Of a stretch of 64,000 nucleotides of DNA, positions 37,084-47,070 are shown in pieces. The stretch's first letter is position 1. The number at the start of each line of letters is the position of its first letter. The translations under genes and the position numbers were made by a program. Source of the DNA: Physcomitrium patens (Eukaryota; Streptophyta; Bryopsida; Funariales; Funariaceae); assembly GCF_000002425.4 (NCBI RefSeq), contig NC_037261.1:3781362-3845361 (forward strand), in the 5' to 3' direction. A model generated the notes under the pieces. That model made no database searches. It worked only from the letters and a program-made list of their open reading frames with translations, and was not told the origin of the DNA.

Positions 37084-37235
37084 AGACTTTCACTTTGCAT
37101 CAATTGTTGAGGCGTCAATAAGCAAATTGTGAGGAATATATATCCACTTCAAAGTGTAGATATTCTTCTTGACCAACTTCAAGGTGCAATCATCTTAAGT
37201 AAATTAGACCTTTGAAGTGGCCATTGATAGATACC
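37084..37235 (+). pseudogene. Element C reverse transcriptase, left part
   Basis: Encodes a decayed RT finger/palm segment (NIYPLQSVDILLDQLQGA, then LSKLDL) that ends at the ATACC target site of element B. The frame resumes at 52346 as though uninterrupted. Confidence 0.8.
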
Positions 37236-37624
37236 TGTCAAGGACAAGAACTCGATGAAAAATCAATTCAAACAAGTGAGACTTCATTCAAAGAAAGGTA
37301 ACAAAATATAAATAAATAAGTATTTATATTGAAAGAAAAACTGGAATGGCTATTGCCAAAAGACAAGAAAACTAGAGATCCTTGAAACTAGACTGGAAGC
37401 AAGAAAGGAGTTGACAAGAGTGAAGAAGCCTTCACTCTTGTCTCTATATATACTATCTAACAAGGGACTACGTGGCGACGTTCTATAGGACCTCTAATAT
37501 GTATTGACTTTGTAGAACACATGCCTTGACTTACAATGCAAGTTTTTCTACGTGCGGGCCACATAGTTAGCTTGATCTTCAAGCTAACAACATGTGTGGT
37601 ACATGGCCAACTTGTTGACTACGT
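37236..37624 (-). repeat. Element B 3' LTR, first segment
   Basis: Begins TGTCAAGGACAAGAACTCG exactly as the right LTR at 51785. It ends at the ACGT target site of element A. The remaining 172 bp of this LTR is at 46341-46512. Confidence 0.92.
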
Positions 37625-38990
37625 TGTCGTGTTGTAACACAAGTATACAGTGAAAATAAAAAGAAAGGAGAATTTTATTAATATTCAGTTACCTCGAATA
37701 TTGGGAGCATCGACCAACTCCAGTACAAATACTAAGTGGTCAGGTTCAGTCACTCCGTTACAGTCAGCTGGGGCATACTGAAATGCTCCGTTCGATTCCA
37801 ATAACAGGAGTCACCAGGAAGAGAAGGACCAATTCACACGACGGGTTCGAAGAGCCAATTGGATCCAATTTTGAGAATCTAATCCGGATCCTCTTATCCA
37901 ATATGAGACCTGAATTGGCCGGTCAACCCAATACAGTCTAATTACGGGAAATCCAGGTCTTACTACGGATCTTAGCCAATCTGACGCGAGGACCAATTTG
38001 ACCCAATTACGGGAACATCCAGGTTACTACGGGCATCTTTCCCAATATGGGACCTGAATTGGTCGGGCGACTCAATGTGGTTCCGATTACGGGGTTCGAT
38101 TCTGTTTCAGGCTGTCCTGTTCTCTGTGCCGTTTCAGGGAACGTTGTTTTCGGTAAATGGATTTCTTAAAGGTAAAAACGGAGGAAAAAGCTTTGACGGC
38201 GAGAGCCAATTTTGGATCCAGGCTTGACGGCGAGAGCCAATTTCGGATCCAAGCTTGAGGTGGGAGCTAATTCCGGATCTCAGATGGAAGATTGAAGAAA
38301 TTCAGAGGATAAGGTTAGGGGGAATATAGTTTTGAAAGGGGGGTTTTTTTTATTCTCGATGGAATCGGGGGGGAGCTAGTTTTCAAGCTTTTGCAAGGTT
38401 ACTAGTTCGGTTTTCATCGGAGGTTTTTGAAGATCAAAGGGATTAGAGAGAGGAGCTTCATGCTTCGGGTCGGGGAAGGAAAGACAGAGAATTTGGATTT
38501 TTCTTCTTCGTAGAGTTTTGGGAAGGCTGAGGCAATCGCTGCTGAAGTCAGTATTGTAATGGTGAATCGAGATTTTTAATGAAGTGGGTTTGAATACTCT
38601 TGATTGTTTTGTGAAATCGAGTTACGTTTGTGATTGAAGGATTAAAAGGGCGTCTATAGGATTGAGTATGCAGAGTGAATGAAATTTATGGGGTTAATCT
38701 AACAAGACAGTCAGTGGATACAAGATCGTAAGTACAAAGCGGTATTGAAGATTAACAGTTTGGGTTGTTCGGGGTTCTCTGTAATATCTAGAGACCTACC
38801 AGCTGGGGCAAAAAAAGGACTTCGACAAGCAGTCGAAGAGCATCCGTATAGATTTACGGTACATTGTTGCAGTCGTTTATATTCCAGCAGTCAAAACTGA
38901 TAGACTGCTTGACTATCGACGAATCTCCATACTACCTTCTACAGCCAGACGCCCGGCGCAATCTCGAGCAGGAAAGCACGTAATACGACA
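37625..38990 (+). repeat. Element A 5' LTR
   Basis: Starts TGTCGTGTTGTAACAC and ends TAATACGACA. It contains internal degenerate tandem modules, including three about 30 bp units around 38190-38285 that each carry a GAGCCAATTT-like core and a GGATC. Promoter and terminator of the element should lie within. Confidence 0.94.
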
Positions 38991-38995
38991 AAAAG

Positions 38996-39011
38996 TGGTG
39001 AACCCGACGTG
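38996..39011 (+). promoter_or_regulatory. Element A primer binding site
   Basis: TGGTGAACCCGACGTG begins five bases after the LTR with the TGG expected to pair with a tRNA CCA end. It is not the initiator-methionine type seen in elements B and C. The matching tRNA was not identified. Confidence 0.65.
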
Positions 39012-39137
39012 AAAGCTTGAGGTAGAAGGTATTAGATTTTGGTTGATTTTATCTTTATTTTTTTGGAAAACAAAAATAAAAATTTTGAAGGATTTTTGGG
39101 AGGAGTTTCTGGTGGGTAGTCTTCTAAAGGACAAGGT

Positions 39138-40763
39138 ATGCACATGGATCCGTCTATTGCTAGTTTGTTTCAAGCCTTCTCATTGTCAATGCAGCAACAA
39201 CAAAGCAATGATCAAAAGGAAGCTTTGGCAACCAAAGCATTGCAAGCAGTGGTCAATAAAATTGATCAATTTGATGGGAGGAATATTTCAAGGTATTTAA
39301 GATGTTATGTTCGTGAAATGGAATTAAATCGGGTTTCTGAGAAGAAAATGGTTGCACTATTTGGACTTGCCACGATACCGGAGATAAGGGACCACATTAC
39401 ATCGATTACGAATCGTTACGGGAATTCATGGGAGGATTTTTCACATGCATTGAAAGACGAATATTTCTTGGAAGATGCTGATCGCGTTACTAAGAAGCTG
39501 TTTCTGGGATGGATTGAACGGCCCAATAAGAATTTGCAAGCAACAGAGCTACTAAGGGAATTTGAGAGGCAGTACTCTCAATTATCGAAGGTAGAAAAAT
39601 TGACATTGGAGCCGAACAAAGTTGATCTATTTCTTCAAGCTGCTGATGGTGAATTGCAAGAGAAATTAGAACCCCTTCTTGAAGACAAAGAAGAAGATGA
39701 AGGATTGACAACGAAGTGGATGAACATTGAAGATGCGGTGGGGTTGCTTACAAAAAAAGAAAGGAGGAAGGATAGGAGCAATATTCCGAAAACAGTACAA
39801 GCACCCAAAGCTCCAGTACGTACAACACCACCGACAATGCCTACAGTTCAACCTTCGACATCCTTCTCAAAGAAAGCAGATATGGGTATGAAAGAAATTA
39901 TACGAGGAATGCGAGATCTTCAAATCAAATTAGCAAGACTTGAAGAGAATACTTCTATAAACAATTCGAAGAATGTTTCAAAACAAGGATATGTACAAAG
40001 ATGCATTTGGTGTGATGATGCTTCACACACTAGAAAAGTTTGCAATGAATTTAATAATATGATACGGCAGGGAATTATTTGCTGGAAAGATGGGAAGATA
40101 GCATTGAAAAATAGAGAGGATCTTCTTCAAACCAATTTTGGCAAGGGAGGAATAAGAGCATTGATTCAAGATTACTTAAAAGAGCATGAAACAGTAGCAC
40201 GAGAAAGTGCAAGTTATGGTGCTAGAGTAGATGATGAAATTGGTGGAAGTACGGAAACTAGTGAGTTTTGGGCTTCTGTCGTTTCTACAATGCAAGAAGG
40301 GAAATTACCTCGAGAAGCGTTATTGAGAACTGCAGCTACAATACGAGGTAGAACAGGTTGGGAGAATCCTGTTGAGTCTCTTTCAGTTCATGCATATATT
40401 GCTAAGAGCCAACATGAAGCTTTGATGGAAGAAAAGAGACGAAGAAATTTTGATGATACTAGAGAAGGAAATTCTTTTAAGAGGCAAACTCGAGGAGACA
40501 AGGCTCGGGAGGCAGCTTCACAAGAATTGCTTGTAAAGGATACCTCAGTATCATTGGGAGAAAAAACAACGGAGACAAAAGATAAGGGCAAATCAATTGC
40601 TTATAAGCTACTTTCTGACATTGAAGCGGCAACAAATTTGAAAGGGGTGTTGGAAGAACGTATATTAAACGCTAAGGTGGAATTTACATTGAAAGAAGTC
40701 TTGGGAATTGCAAAGAAGGAGTTTCATGATGTTATCATTGACAGCATTAAGCAAAAGAGGTAA
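39138..40763 (+). CDS. Element A Gag
   Basis: 541 aa from ATG at 39138. The capsid-like N-terminal half (FDGRNISRYLRCYVREMELN and a DWEDF-like motif) is typical of gypsy gag. A CX2CX4HX4C knuckle, CIWCDDASHTRKVC, lies at about residues 289-302. Gag assembles the particle and packages RNA. The frame ends in TAA at 40761 and stays in the same frame as the downstream protease, so the stop may be a CAA-to-TAA mutation of a once continuous Gag-Pol. It is the best-preserved ORF of the element. Confidence 0.85.
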   Translation: MHMDPSIASLFQAFSLSMQQQQSNDQKEALATKALQAVVNKIDQFDGRNISRYLRCYVREMELNRVSEKKMVALFGLATIPEIRDHITSITNRYGNSWEDFSHALKDEYFLEDADRVTKKLFLGWIERPNKNLQATELLREFERQYSQLSKVEKLTLEPNKVDLFLQAADGELQEKLEPLLEDKEEDEGLTTKWMNIEDAVGLLTKKERRKDRSNIPKTVQAPKAPVRTTPPTMPTVQPSTSFSKKADMGMKEIIRGMRDLQIKLARLEENTSINNSKNVSKQGYVQRCIWCDDASHTRKVCNEFNNMIRQGIICWKDGKIALKNREDLLQTNFGKGGIRALIQDYLKEHETVARESASYGARVDDEIGGSTETSEFWASVVSTMQEGKLPREALLRTAATIRGRTGWENPVESLSVHAYIAKSQHEALMEEKRRRNFDDTREGNSFKRQTRGDKAREAASQELLVKDTSVSLGEKTTETKDKGKSIAYKLLSDIEAATNLKGVLEERILNAKVEFTLKEVLGIAKKEFHDVIIDSIKQKR

Positions 40764-40766
40764 TTA

Positions 40767-41435
40767 ATGGGCGAAACTGGAATGAGTCATGCTATTGATG
40801 CAAGAATATGTAGAGATGAAGAAGAGGTTGATATTGGTTACAAGCAACCAACAAATGAAAAGAATGGGTATAATCAACGAGTACATTTCGAAGATTCTTG
40901 TAACAAGGAAATAGAAACTTTGAGCCATTATACTCGAAAGCATTGGGCAAGGGCAACTACTGAGGTATTGGTGAAGGTAGGACATATAGAAGAACCAATA
41001 GTTGCTTTGGTCGACCATGGTTCTAAAATAAATCTCATATCTAAAGATCTTTATAAGAAGCAAAAATGGCCAATTGATATGGAACATGGATGGACAATAC
41101 GAGCAGCTAATAACACACGAGGCGAATTATATGGAGCTTGTCCAGATGTCAAAATTCGGATTGGGGATGTTGCGACGGAGCAACATTTCTTCGTTCAAGA
41201 TACAACGTCTTATCCGTTGATTTTAGGACAACCTTATATCACGGCAACACGGATGGAAACAAAAGTATTTGATGATGGTTCTGCTTATGCAAGGATACGG
41301 AGCGAAGATGGGAGGAAAGTTGTACAATTTTTAACAGTACCTCCTAACCATGAACAGAATCGAGATAGGTTGAGGGAGAAACCATTGCCAAAGATTGTTG
41401 AAGGATTTAAGGATTTTGGGGAGGTACCACTGTAA
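40767..41435 (+). pseudogene. Element A protease region
   Basis: In the gag frame. It contains ALVDHGSKINLISKDLY, an aspartic protease site with DHG in place of the usual DSG/DTG, and LILGQPYITATRME as the family's second motif. The enzyme would cleave the Gag-Pol polyprotein. The frame ends at 41435; from about 41415 the conserved reading continues in another frame, so a one-base indel lies there. Confidence 0.8.
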
Positions 41436-41439
41436 AGCG

Positions 41440-42585
41440 AGATTGTGGAGGTACAAAAGAGGAGGTACTCTCGCGAGATGAAGGTGCCTTTGATGCGAGT
41501 TTTATTGGTATATTGGAGAATGGAAATATTATGTATAAGAAAGTTGATGATTTTAAAAGAAAAGAAAGAAAAAGATTATATAATATTGAAGGACAATTAC
41601 GCAAGATAAGTGGATTGCAAGAGGATGAGAGGATTTTGGGTGTTTATGAAGAAAATGGATTGGAAGATTCATTGGAATTGATTACATCTATTGGATTAGT
41701 GGATAATGATAAGATTGTTGAGATTCATTCGAGAGAGGTTTATACCATGCTTGAATCTTTTCAAGCACCAGAAGTCACAGTAGAGACGAGATATAAAACG
41801 GCAGATAAGAAGGTAAAGCCTGTTGCCGGACCATTACCAAAGGATTTTAAAGAATAAATGGGAGAAGCATCAAAAGAAGCAAGTTTAAGAGATCCAATGA
41901 GTATTGGACACGAGTTTACTGAAGAGACTTTTGAAGAATTGAAGATTGGTTCTGATGGTTCTTTATTACCAGAGGAAATTACTTGCTTCAAAAAGATGTT
42001 GTCTAAACAAGGTAGATCGTTTGCCTTCGAATCTCATGAAATTGGGTGTGTGGATCCAAATATTATAACACCTATGGTTATCTTCACTGTACCGCATGTA
42101 CCTTGGAATCTAAGACCGATTCCAGTACCGAAGGCACATTTACCTAAATTGGTGGAACTATTGAAAGAAAAGATAAAGATGAAAATATTAGAACCTTCAT
42201 TTGCGCCGTATTCTAGTCGATGGTTCACGGTACCTAAGAAGAATGGGTCACTACGGTTTATTCAAGATATGCAACCGGTGAATGCAGTAACTGTCAGGAA
42301 TGTAGGAATTGGACCTAATTGGATGAATTTGCTGAAGCGTTTGCTGGAAGGGCGATCTATTCAATGGGTGATTTGTATTCAGGTTATGATCAATTTCAAC
42401 TTGCCGAAGGAAGTAGAGATATGACAACGATGAGGACACCGCTTGGATTGGTTAGAATGTGCACTCTTCCTCAAGGCGCGACCAACTCAGTTGCGCATAT
42501 GATGAATGGGATGAATAAGGTATTGAGAGATTTTATTCCGGAAAAGACTATGCCTTTTCTGGATGATGTTCCTATAAAAGGGTGA
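41440..42585 (+). pseudogene. Element A linker and reverse transcriptase
   Basis: The linker is open at 41513-41857. RT is split between 41858-42424 and 42319-42585 in different frames, with a one-base indel near 42317 just before DEFAEAFAGRAIYSMGDL. Motifs include WFTVPKKNGSLRFIQDMQPV, TLPQGATNSVAHMM and the catalytic FLDD followed by VPIKG. RT would copy element RNA to cDNA. The FLDD variant and the PIKG extension separate it from common plant gypsy RTs. Confidence 0.85.
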
Positions 42586-42708
42586 AGAGAAGGAGACAAG
42601 GATGAAACTTTAGAGACGAGGGGGTGTCGCAAATATATTGTTGATCATATACAAGATTGTGAAAAGATTTTAACTCGGCTTGGAGAAGTTCATCTTACAT
42701 TATCGGGT

Positions 42709-44499
42709 ATGAAGTCCGTATTTGGAGTACGAGAGGTTGTAATTGTTGGACATTTATGTCGATCTTACGGAAGAAAACCAGATCCGACTAAAATTGATGC
42801 AATTGGAAGGATGAAAGAGGATTGTGATTCTTTAACAGAGGTTCGTAGGTTTTTGGGTGCATGTGTATTTTATCGAATCTGGATCCCTCATTTTACTCAC
42901 ATAGCGGATCCATTATATGAACTGTTACGCAAGGGTTACCGATTTAAATGGGAAGAAAGGCATATTCAGGCAATGCAAAGATTGAAGAAATTATTGATGT
43001 CACCTCCAATATTGAGGAAGGTTGATTATAAGTGCAATAGACCAGTGATTCTTACTGTAGACGCTAGTCCAATTGCCGTTGGATGGGCTGTGGGTCAAGA
43101 TGATTCGAATGGGAGTAGATTTGCAGTTCGATTTGGGGCTAAAGTTTTAAGTATTCGTCAGCGTGTATATTTGCAAGTCAAAAGAGAACTTTGGGGAGTC
43201 GTTTCGGCTATGAAAGCTGAAAAGGACTATTTGATTGGGGCAATAGTAGTAATTGAAACAGATTGCTTGCCATTGCTTGGAATGATTATTAACTGTTCAA
43301 CGCTAGATATTGCAATGTTGAGATGGATTGCTTATATTAAGTCACTAAATCCAGGATTTAAGCATATCACTGGGAAAGACAATTTAGTAGCAGACATGCT
43401 ATCTCGAGCAAGATACGAGATGGAAGACGAAATGGTTGAAGACATTGATGATGTCGGATTGAAATTCTATTCAATATCAAATCTCAACGGAGAAGTCAAG
43501 CTATTTCTTGAAGAATCTTATGAAGGAGAATTATTGGATATTCGTCATTATTTGAATACCTTGACTAAGCAGGGAAATTGGCCTACAGAAAAATTCAAAC
43601 AAATAAGAAAAAAAGCATATGGATTTTTACTTCGAGATGGATTCTTATGGAAGAGACCGAAGAAAGGAATTGGGATGCCACAACGAGTGATAGGCAAAAG
43701 GGAAGAAAAACTAAAATTATTAAAGGAGTTTCATGATAGTTTATGGGCAGGGCATAGAGGAATCTGGGCTACTTTTGCTAAATTCAAGGAACAATATTGG
43801 TGGAAAAATATGTATCGAGATGTGCTCTCATTTGTAGAGTCATGTGAAATCTGTCAATCGTATTTTAATATCCGACACCGAGATGGTCTTCATCTTACGT
43901 ATCCTCTGGCTATTCATTTTAAATGGGTTGTTGATTTGGTTATTATGCCGATTGGGTTATGGCAGATGAGATATTTGGTCTTAGCTCGTGAAGATTTATC
44001 AAATCAAGTAGAAGGAAGAGCATTGAGGACAAAATCTACAGAGGGGATTTGTAGGTTTTTGCTTGAAGATGTCATTTGCCGTTACGGGTGCGTAGGAAAA
44101 ATCACTGCAGATCGTGGAGAATTAAATGCACAAGAAGCTCGTAAGTTCTTTAAAAAATGTGGAGTTAAACTATCATTGACTACTGCTTATAATCCAGAAG
44201 GGAATGCAAAAAGCGAACGTGGTCACCCATCGATTGTGAAAGCATTGGTTAAAGCTTGTAATGGGAAAGTTAAAGAGTGGCCACGGCTTTTGTCATTTGC
44301 ATTATGGACTGATCGAACAACACATAGCTCGGTGACAGGATATATGCCAGTAGAACTTATGACAGGTCAAAAACCAATTATTCCGATTGAAGAAAAGGTA
44401 CTTACTTGGAGTATGCTACCATGGGAAGATGGATTGACAAGAAAAGAACTTCTGGCTATTAGGATTCGACAATTGGAGCAAAGAACGGAAGATGTCTAG
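42709..44499 (+). CDS. Element A RNase H and integrase
   Basis: 596 aa open frame. The RT thumb (EVRRFLGACVFYRIWIPHF) is followed by RNase H (VILTVDASPIAVGWAVGQD, then VADMLSRARYE). The integrase zinc finger is HDSLWAGHRG ... CEIC. The integrase core has DDE-type acidic residues in VVDLVIMP, TADRGELN and NPEGNAKSERG. It ends in TAG at 44497. The tail continues in frame at 44506, so the stop is probably mutational. An upstream TGA at 42583 separates it from RT in the same frame. Confidence 0.88.
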   Translation: MKSVFGVREVVIVGHLCRSYGRKPDPTKIDAIGRMKEDCDSLTEVRRFLGACVFYRIWIPHFTHIADPLYELLRKGYRFKWEERHIQAMQRLKKLLMSPPILRKVDYKCNRPVILTVDASPIAVGWAVGQDDSNGSRFAVRFGAKVLSIRQRVYLQVKRELWGVVSAMKAEKDYLIGAIVVIETDCLPLLGMIINCSTLDIAMLRWIAYIKSLNPGFKHITGKDNLVADMLSRARYEMEDEMVEDIDDVGLKFYSISNLNGEVKLFLEESYEGELLDIRHYLNTLTKQGNWPTEKFKQIRKKAYGFLLRDGFLWKRPKKGIGMPQRVIGKREEKLKLLKEFHDSLWAGHRGIWATFAKFKEQYWWKNMYRDVLSFVESCEICQSYFNIRHRDGLHLTYPLAIHFKWVVDLVIMPIGLWQMRYLVLAREDLSNQVEGRALRTKSTEGICRFLLEDVICRYGCVGKITADRGELNAQEARKFFKKCGVKLSLTTAYNPEGNAKSERGHPSIVKALVKACNGKVKEWPRLLSFALWTDRTTHSSVTGYMPVELMTGQKPIIPIEEKVLTWSMLPWEDGLTRKELLAIRIRQLEQRTEDV

Positions 44500-44505
44500 A
44501 TAGCA

Positions 44506-44910
44506 TTGGGAAGGTTAAAAAGAGCAAGGTTAGAAAACAAGGCGCGATTCGATAAGCAACATCGATTGAGACCAAAAGTAATCGAGCAAGGTGACTGGGT
44601 ACTTGTTTATGACAATAGTCTGGATAATCAACATAGTACTTTGCGGAAATTCTCAAAACGTTGGTTTGGACCATATGTGGTAACAACTGTTCATGGTAAT
44701 GCGACTTACTCATTACGGGAGTTAGATGGTACAAAATTGAAAATACCAATTGCAGGGAAGCGAGTAAAACTATTTAAACGAAGACACGCAAAGATGAATA
44801 TGGAAGACCTTAATGAAGGTATAGAGATTCCGCAGCAAGAAGATGAAAGTGATTTGGATAATGAAGGTGACGAAGACGAACTGGACAAATACATAGAGGA
44901 TATATTCTGA
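44506..44910 (+). pseudogene. Element A integrase C-terminal tail (GPY-like)
   Basis: 134 aa in frame with the integrase after one stop. Contains WFGPYVVTT, the GPY module that helps target binding, and an acidic C-terminus ending EDIF. No chromodomain follows, unlike element B. Confidence 0.8.
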
Positions 44911-44958
44911 ATCAAACAACAATTAGGTAAATTGGTGCATACCGGAGGATGCACAGGT

Positions 44959-44972
44959 TCAGAGGGGGTGGA
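44959..44972 (+). promoter_or_regulatory. Element A polypurine tract
   Basis: TCAGAGGGGGTGGA directly abuts the 3' LTR at 44973, as expected for the plus-strand primer. Confidence 0.75.
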
Positions 44973-46336
44973 TGTCGTGTTGTAACACGAGTATACAGTG
45001 AAAATAAAAAGAAAAGAGAATTTTATTTATATTCAGTTACCTCGAATATTGGGAGCATCGACCAACTCCAGTACAAATACTAAGTGGTCAGGTTCAGTCA
45101 CTCCGTTACAGTCAGCTGGGGCATACTGAAATGCTCCGTTCGATTCCAATAACAGGAGTCACCAGGAAGAGAAGGACCAATTCACACGACGGGTTCGAAG
45201 AGCCAATTGGATCCAATTTCGAGAATCCAATCCGGATCCTCTTATCCAATATGAGACCTGAATTGGCCGGTCAACCCAATACAGTCTAATTACAGGAAAT
45301 CCAGGTCTTACTACGGATCTTAGCCAATCTGACGCGAGGACCAATTTGACCCAATTACGAGATCATCGAGGTTACTACGGGCATCTTTCCCAATATGAGA
45401 CCTGAATTGGTCGGGCGACTCAATGTGGTCCCGATTACGGGGTTCGATTCTGTTTCAGGCTGTCCTGTTCTCTGTGCCGTTTCAGGGAACGTTGTTTTCG
45501 ATAAATGGATTTCTTAAAGGTAAAAACGGAGGAGAAAGCTCTGACGACGAGAGCCAATTTTGGATCCAAGCTTGACGGCGAGAGCCAATTTCGGATCCAA
45601 GCTTGAGGTGGGAGCTAATTCCGGATCTAAGATGGAAGATTGAAGAAATTCAGAGGATAAGGTTAGGGGGGATATAGTTTTGAAAGGGGGGTTTTTTTTA
45701 TTCTCGATGGAATCGGGGGGGAGCTAGTTTTCAAGCTTTTGCAAGGTTACTAGTTCGGTTTTCATCGGAGGTTTTTGAAGATCAAAGGGATTAGAGAGAG
45801 GAGCTTCATGCTTCGGGTCGGGGAAGGAAAGACAGAGAATTTGGATTTTTCTTCTTCGTAGAGTTTTGGGAAGGCTGAGGCAATCGCTGCTGAAGTCAGT
45901 ATTGTAATGGTGAATCGAGATTTTTAATGAAGTGGGTTTGAATACTCTTGATTGTTTTGTGAAATCGAGTTACGTTTGTGATTGAAGGATTAAAAGGGCG
46001 TCTATAGGATTGAGTATGCGGAGTGAATGAAATTTATTGGGTTAATCTAACAAGACAGTCAGTGGATACAAGATCGTAAGTACAAAGCGGTATTGAAGAT
46101 TAACAGTTTGGGTTGTTCGGGGTTCTCTATAACATCTAGAGACCTACCAGCTGGGGCAAAAATGACTTCGACAAGCAGTCGAAGAGCATACGTATAGATT
46201 TACGGTACATTGTTGCAGTCGTTTATATTGTAGCAGTCAAAATTGATAGACTGCTTGACTATCGACGAATCTCCATACTACCTTCTACAGCCAGATGCCC
46301 GGCGCGTTCTCGAGCAGGAAAGCACGTAATATGACA
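44973..46336 (+). repeat. Element A 3' LTR
   Basis: Matches 37625-38990 along its length. Terminal bases are ATGACA where the 5' copy has ACGACA, a C-to-T change. Most other differences are also transitions. Confidence 0.94.
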
Positions 46337-46340
46337 ATGT

Positions 46341-46512
46341 TTCTAATCCAAAAAGTCAATTAAAGACACCTATGAAGTCATAGCAGCGTCTATGAAGCTT
46401 CTAGGAAGCTTCCATATTAAATACTATAGAATTAACTTACTTTTATCTACTTTTACTTACTTCTACCTATTTGTATATGTAGTTACTAGCTTACATGATT
46501 ATGTCCGTGACA
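46341..46512 (-). repeat. Element B 3' LTR, second segment
   Basis: Continues the LTR cut by element A; matches 52174-52345 and ends in ATGTCCGTGACA. Together with 37236-37624 it makes 561 bp, the same as the intact right LTR. Confidence 0.92.
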
Positions 46513-46526
46513 TTACTCCCCCTTCT
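46513..46526 (-). promoter_or_regulatory. Element B polypurine tract
   Basis: On the minus strand AGAAGGGGGAGTAA lies directly next to the LTR, the expected position for plus-strand priming. Confidence 0.7.
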
Positions 46527-47070
46527 AGGGACGAGTTCCACGAGAAGCAGTCATCATATGTTGAGAAAATCTATGATGTGACGAATTGTATTCGCCACAT
46601 ACTCTGATCTTTTTTGTCTTCGAAGGTGATTGATAAGGCCTTTCAACCATCGGTAGTGTCCCATACCAGGGCGAGAAGACCACTCAATTATTTGATCATT
46701 GTTGAGGCCTTCGTAACTTCCTTCAAATAGAATATTTGGAATACCATCAGGAGTTGTTCCTACCTCTAGCACAATCACCAAACATCGGGAGTCCCTTGCC
46801 AAATCGTGATATCAAACGCGTTGTATCTCACCATCTATTCAAGGAAGAACATGTCGTTCTTGAAGATCTTCATCTCCATTGCGTCGTCTTGAAGGTTGTG
46901 ACAATCGTAATGTCTCATCCGACAGGTCAACAAATGAAGGCTCTTGAGTCGAATCTGCTGATTGTTGGTTCTCCATCTCCTAAGCATCACTACTACAAAG
47001 AAGCTACGAACAAGAATTGAAAGTAGAATGTTTTTTTACTTCGATGTTGTTTCTTTTAGAAAGAAGGTTT

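Larger units (their letters stand above)
37625..46336 (+). mobile_element. Ty3/gypsy element A, 8.7 kb, long LTRs, unusual RT lineage
   Basis: Bounded by 1366 and 1364 bp LTRs with terminal TGTCGT/ACGACA inverted repeats. It is flanked by a 4 bp target duplication, ACGT (37621-37624) and ATGT (46337-46340). The intact site in B's other LTR reads ACGT followed by TTTTAATCC, so the right copy has one C-to-T change. LTRs differ at about 30 positions by eye (about 2%). The internal region encodes gag with zinc knuckle, protease, RT with FLDD in place of YxDD, RNase H, integrase with HHCC and DDE, and a GPY-type tail. At least two frameshifts (near 41415 and 42317) and several stops inactivate it. 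RT and integrase motifs resemble gypsy elements common in fungi more than typical plant chromoviruses; this is from recall and needs a tree. Confidence 0.93.

Noticed and set aside
40761-40766. Programmed stop-codon readthrough between gag and protease of element A
   Set aside because: Same-frame continuation would allow it, but other stops in this element look mutational and the context is also explained by a CAA-to-TAA change.
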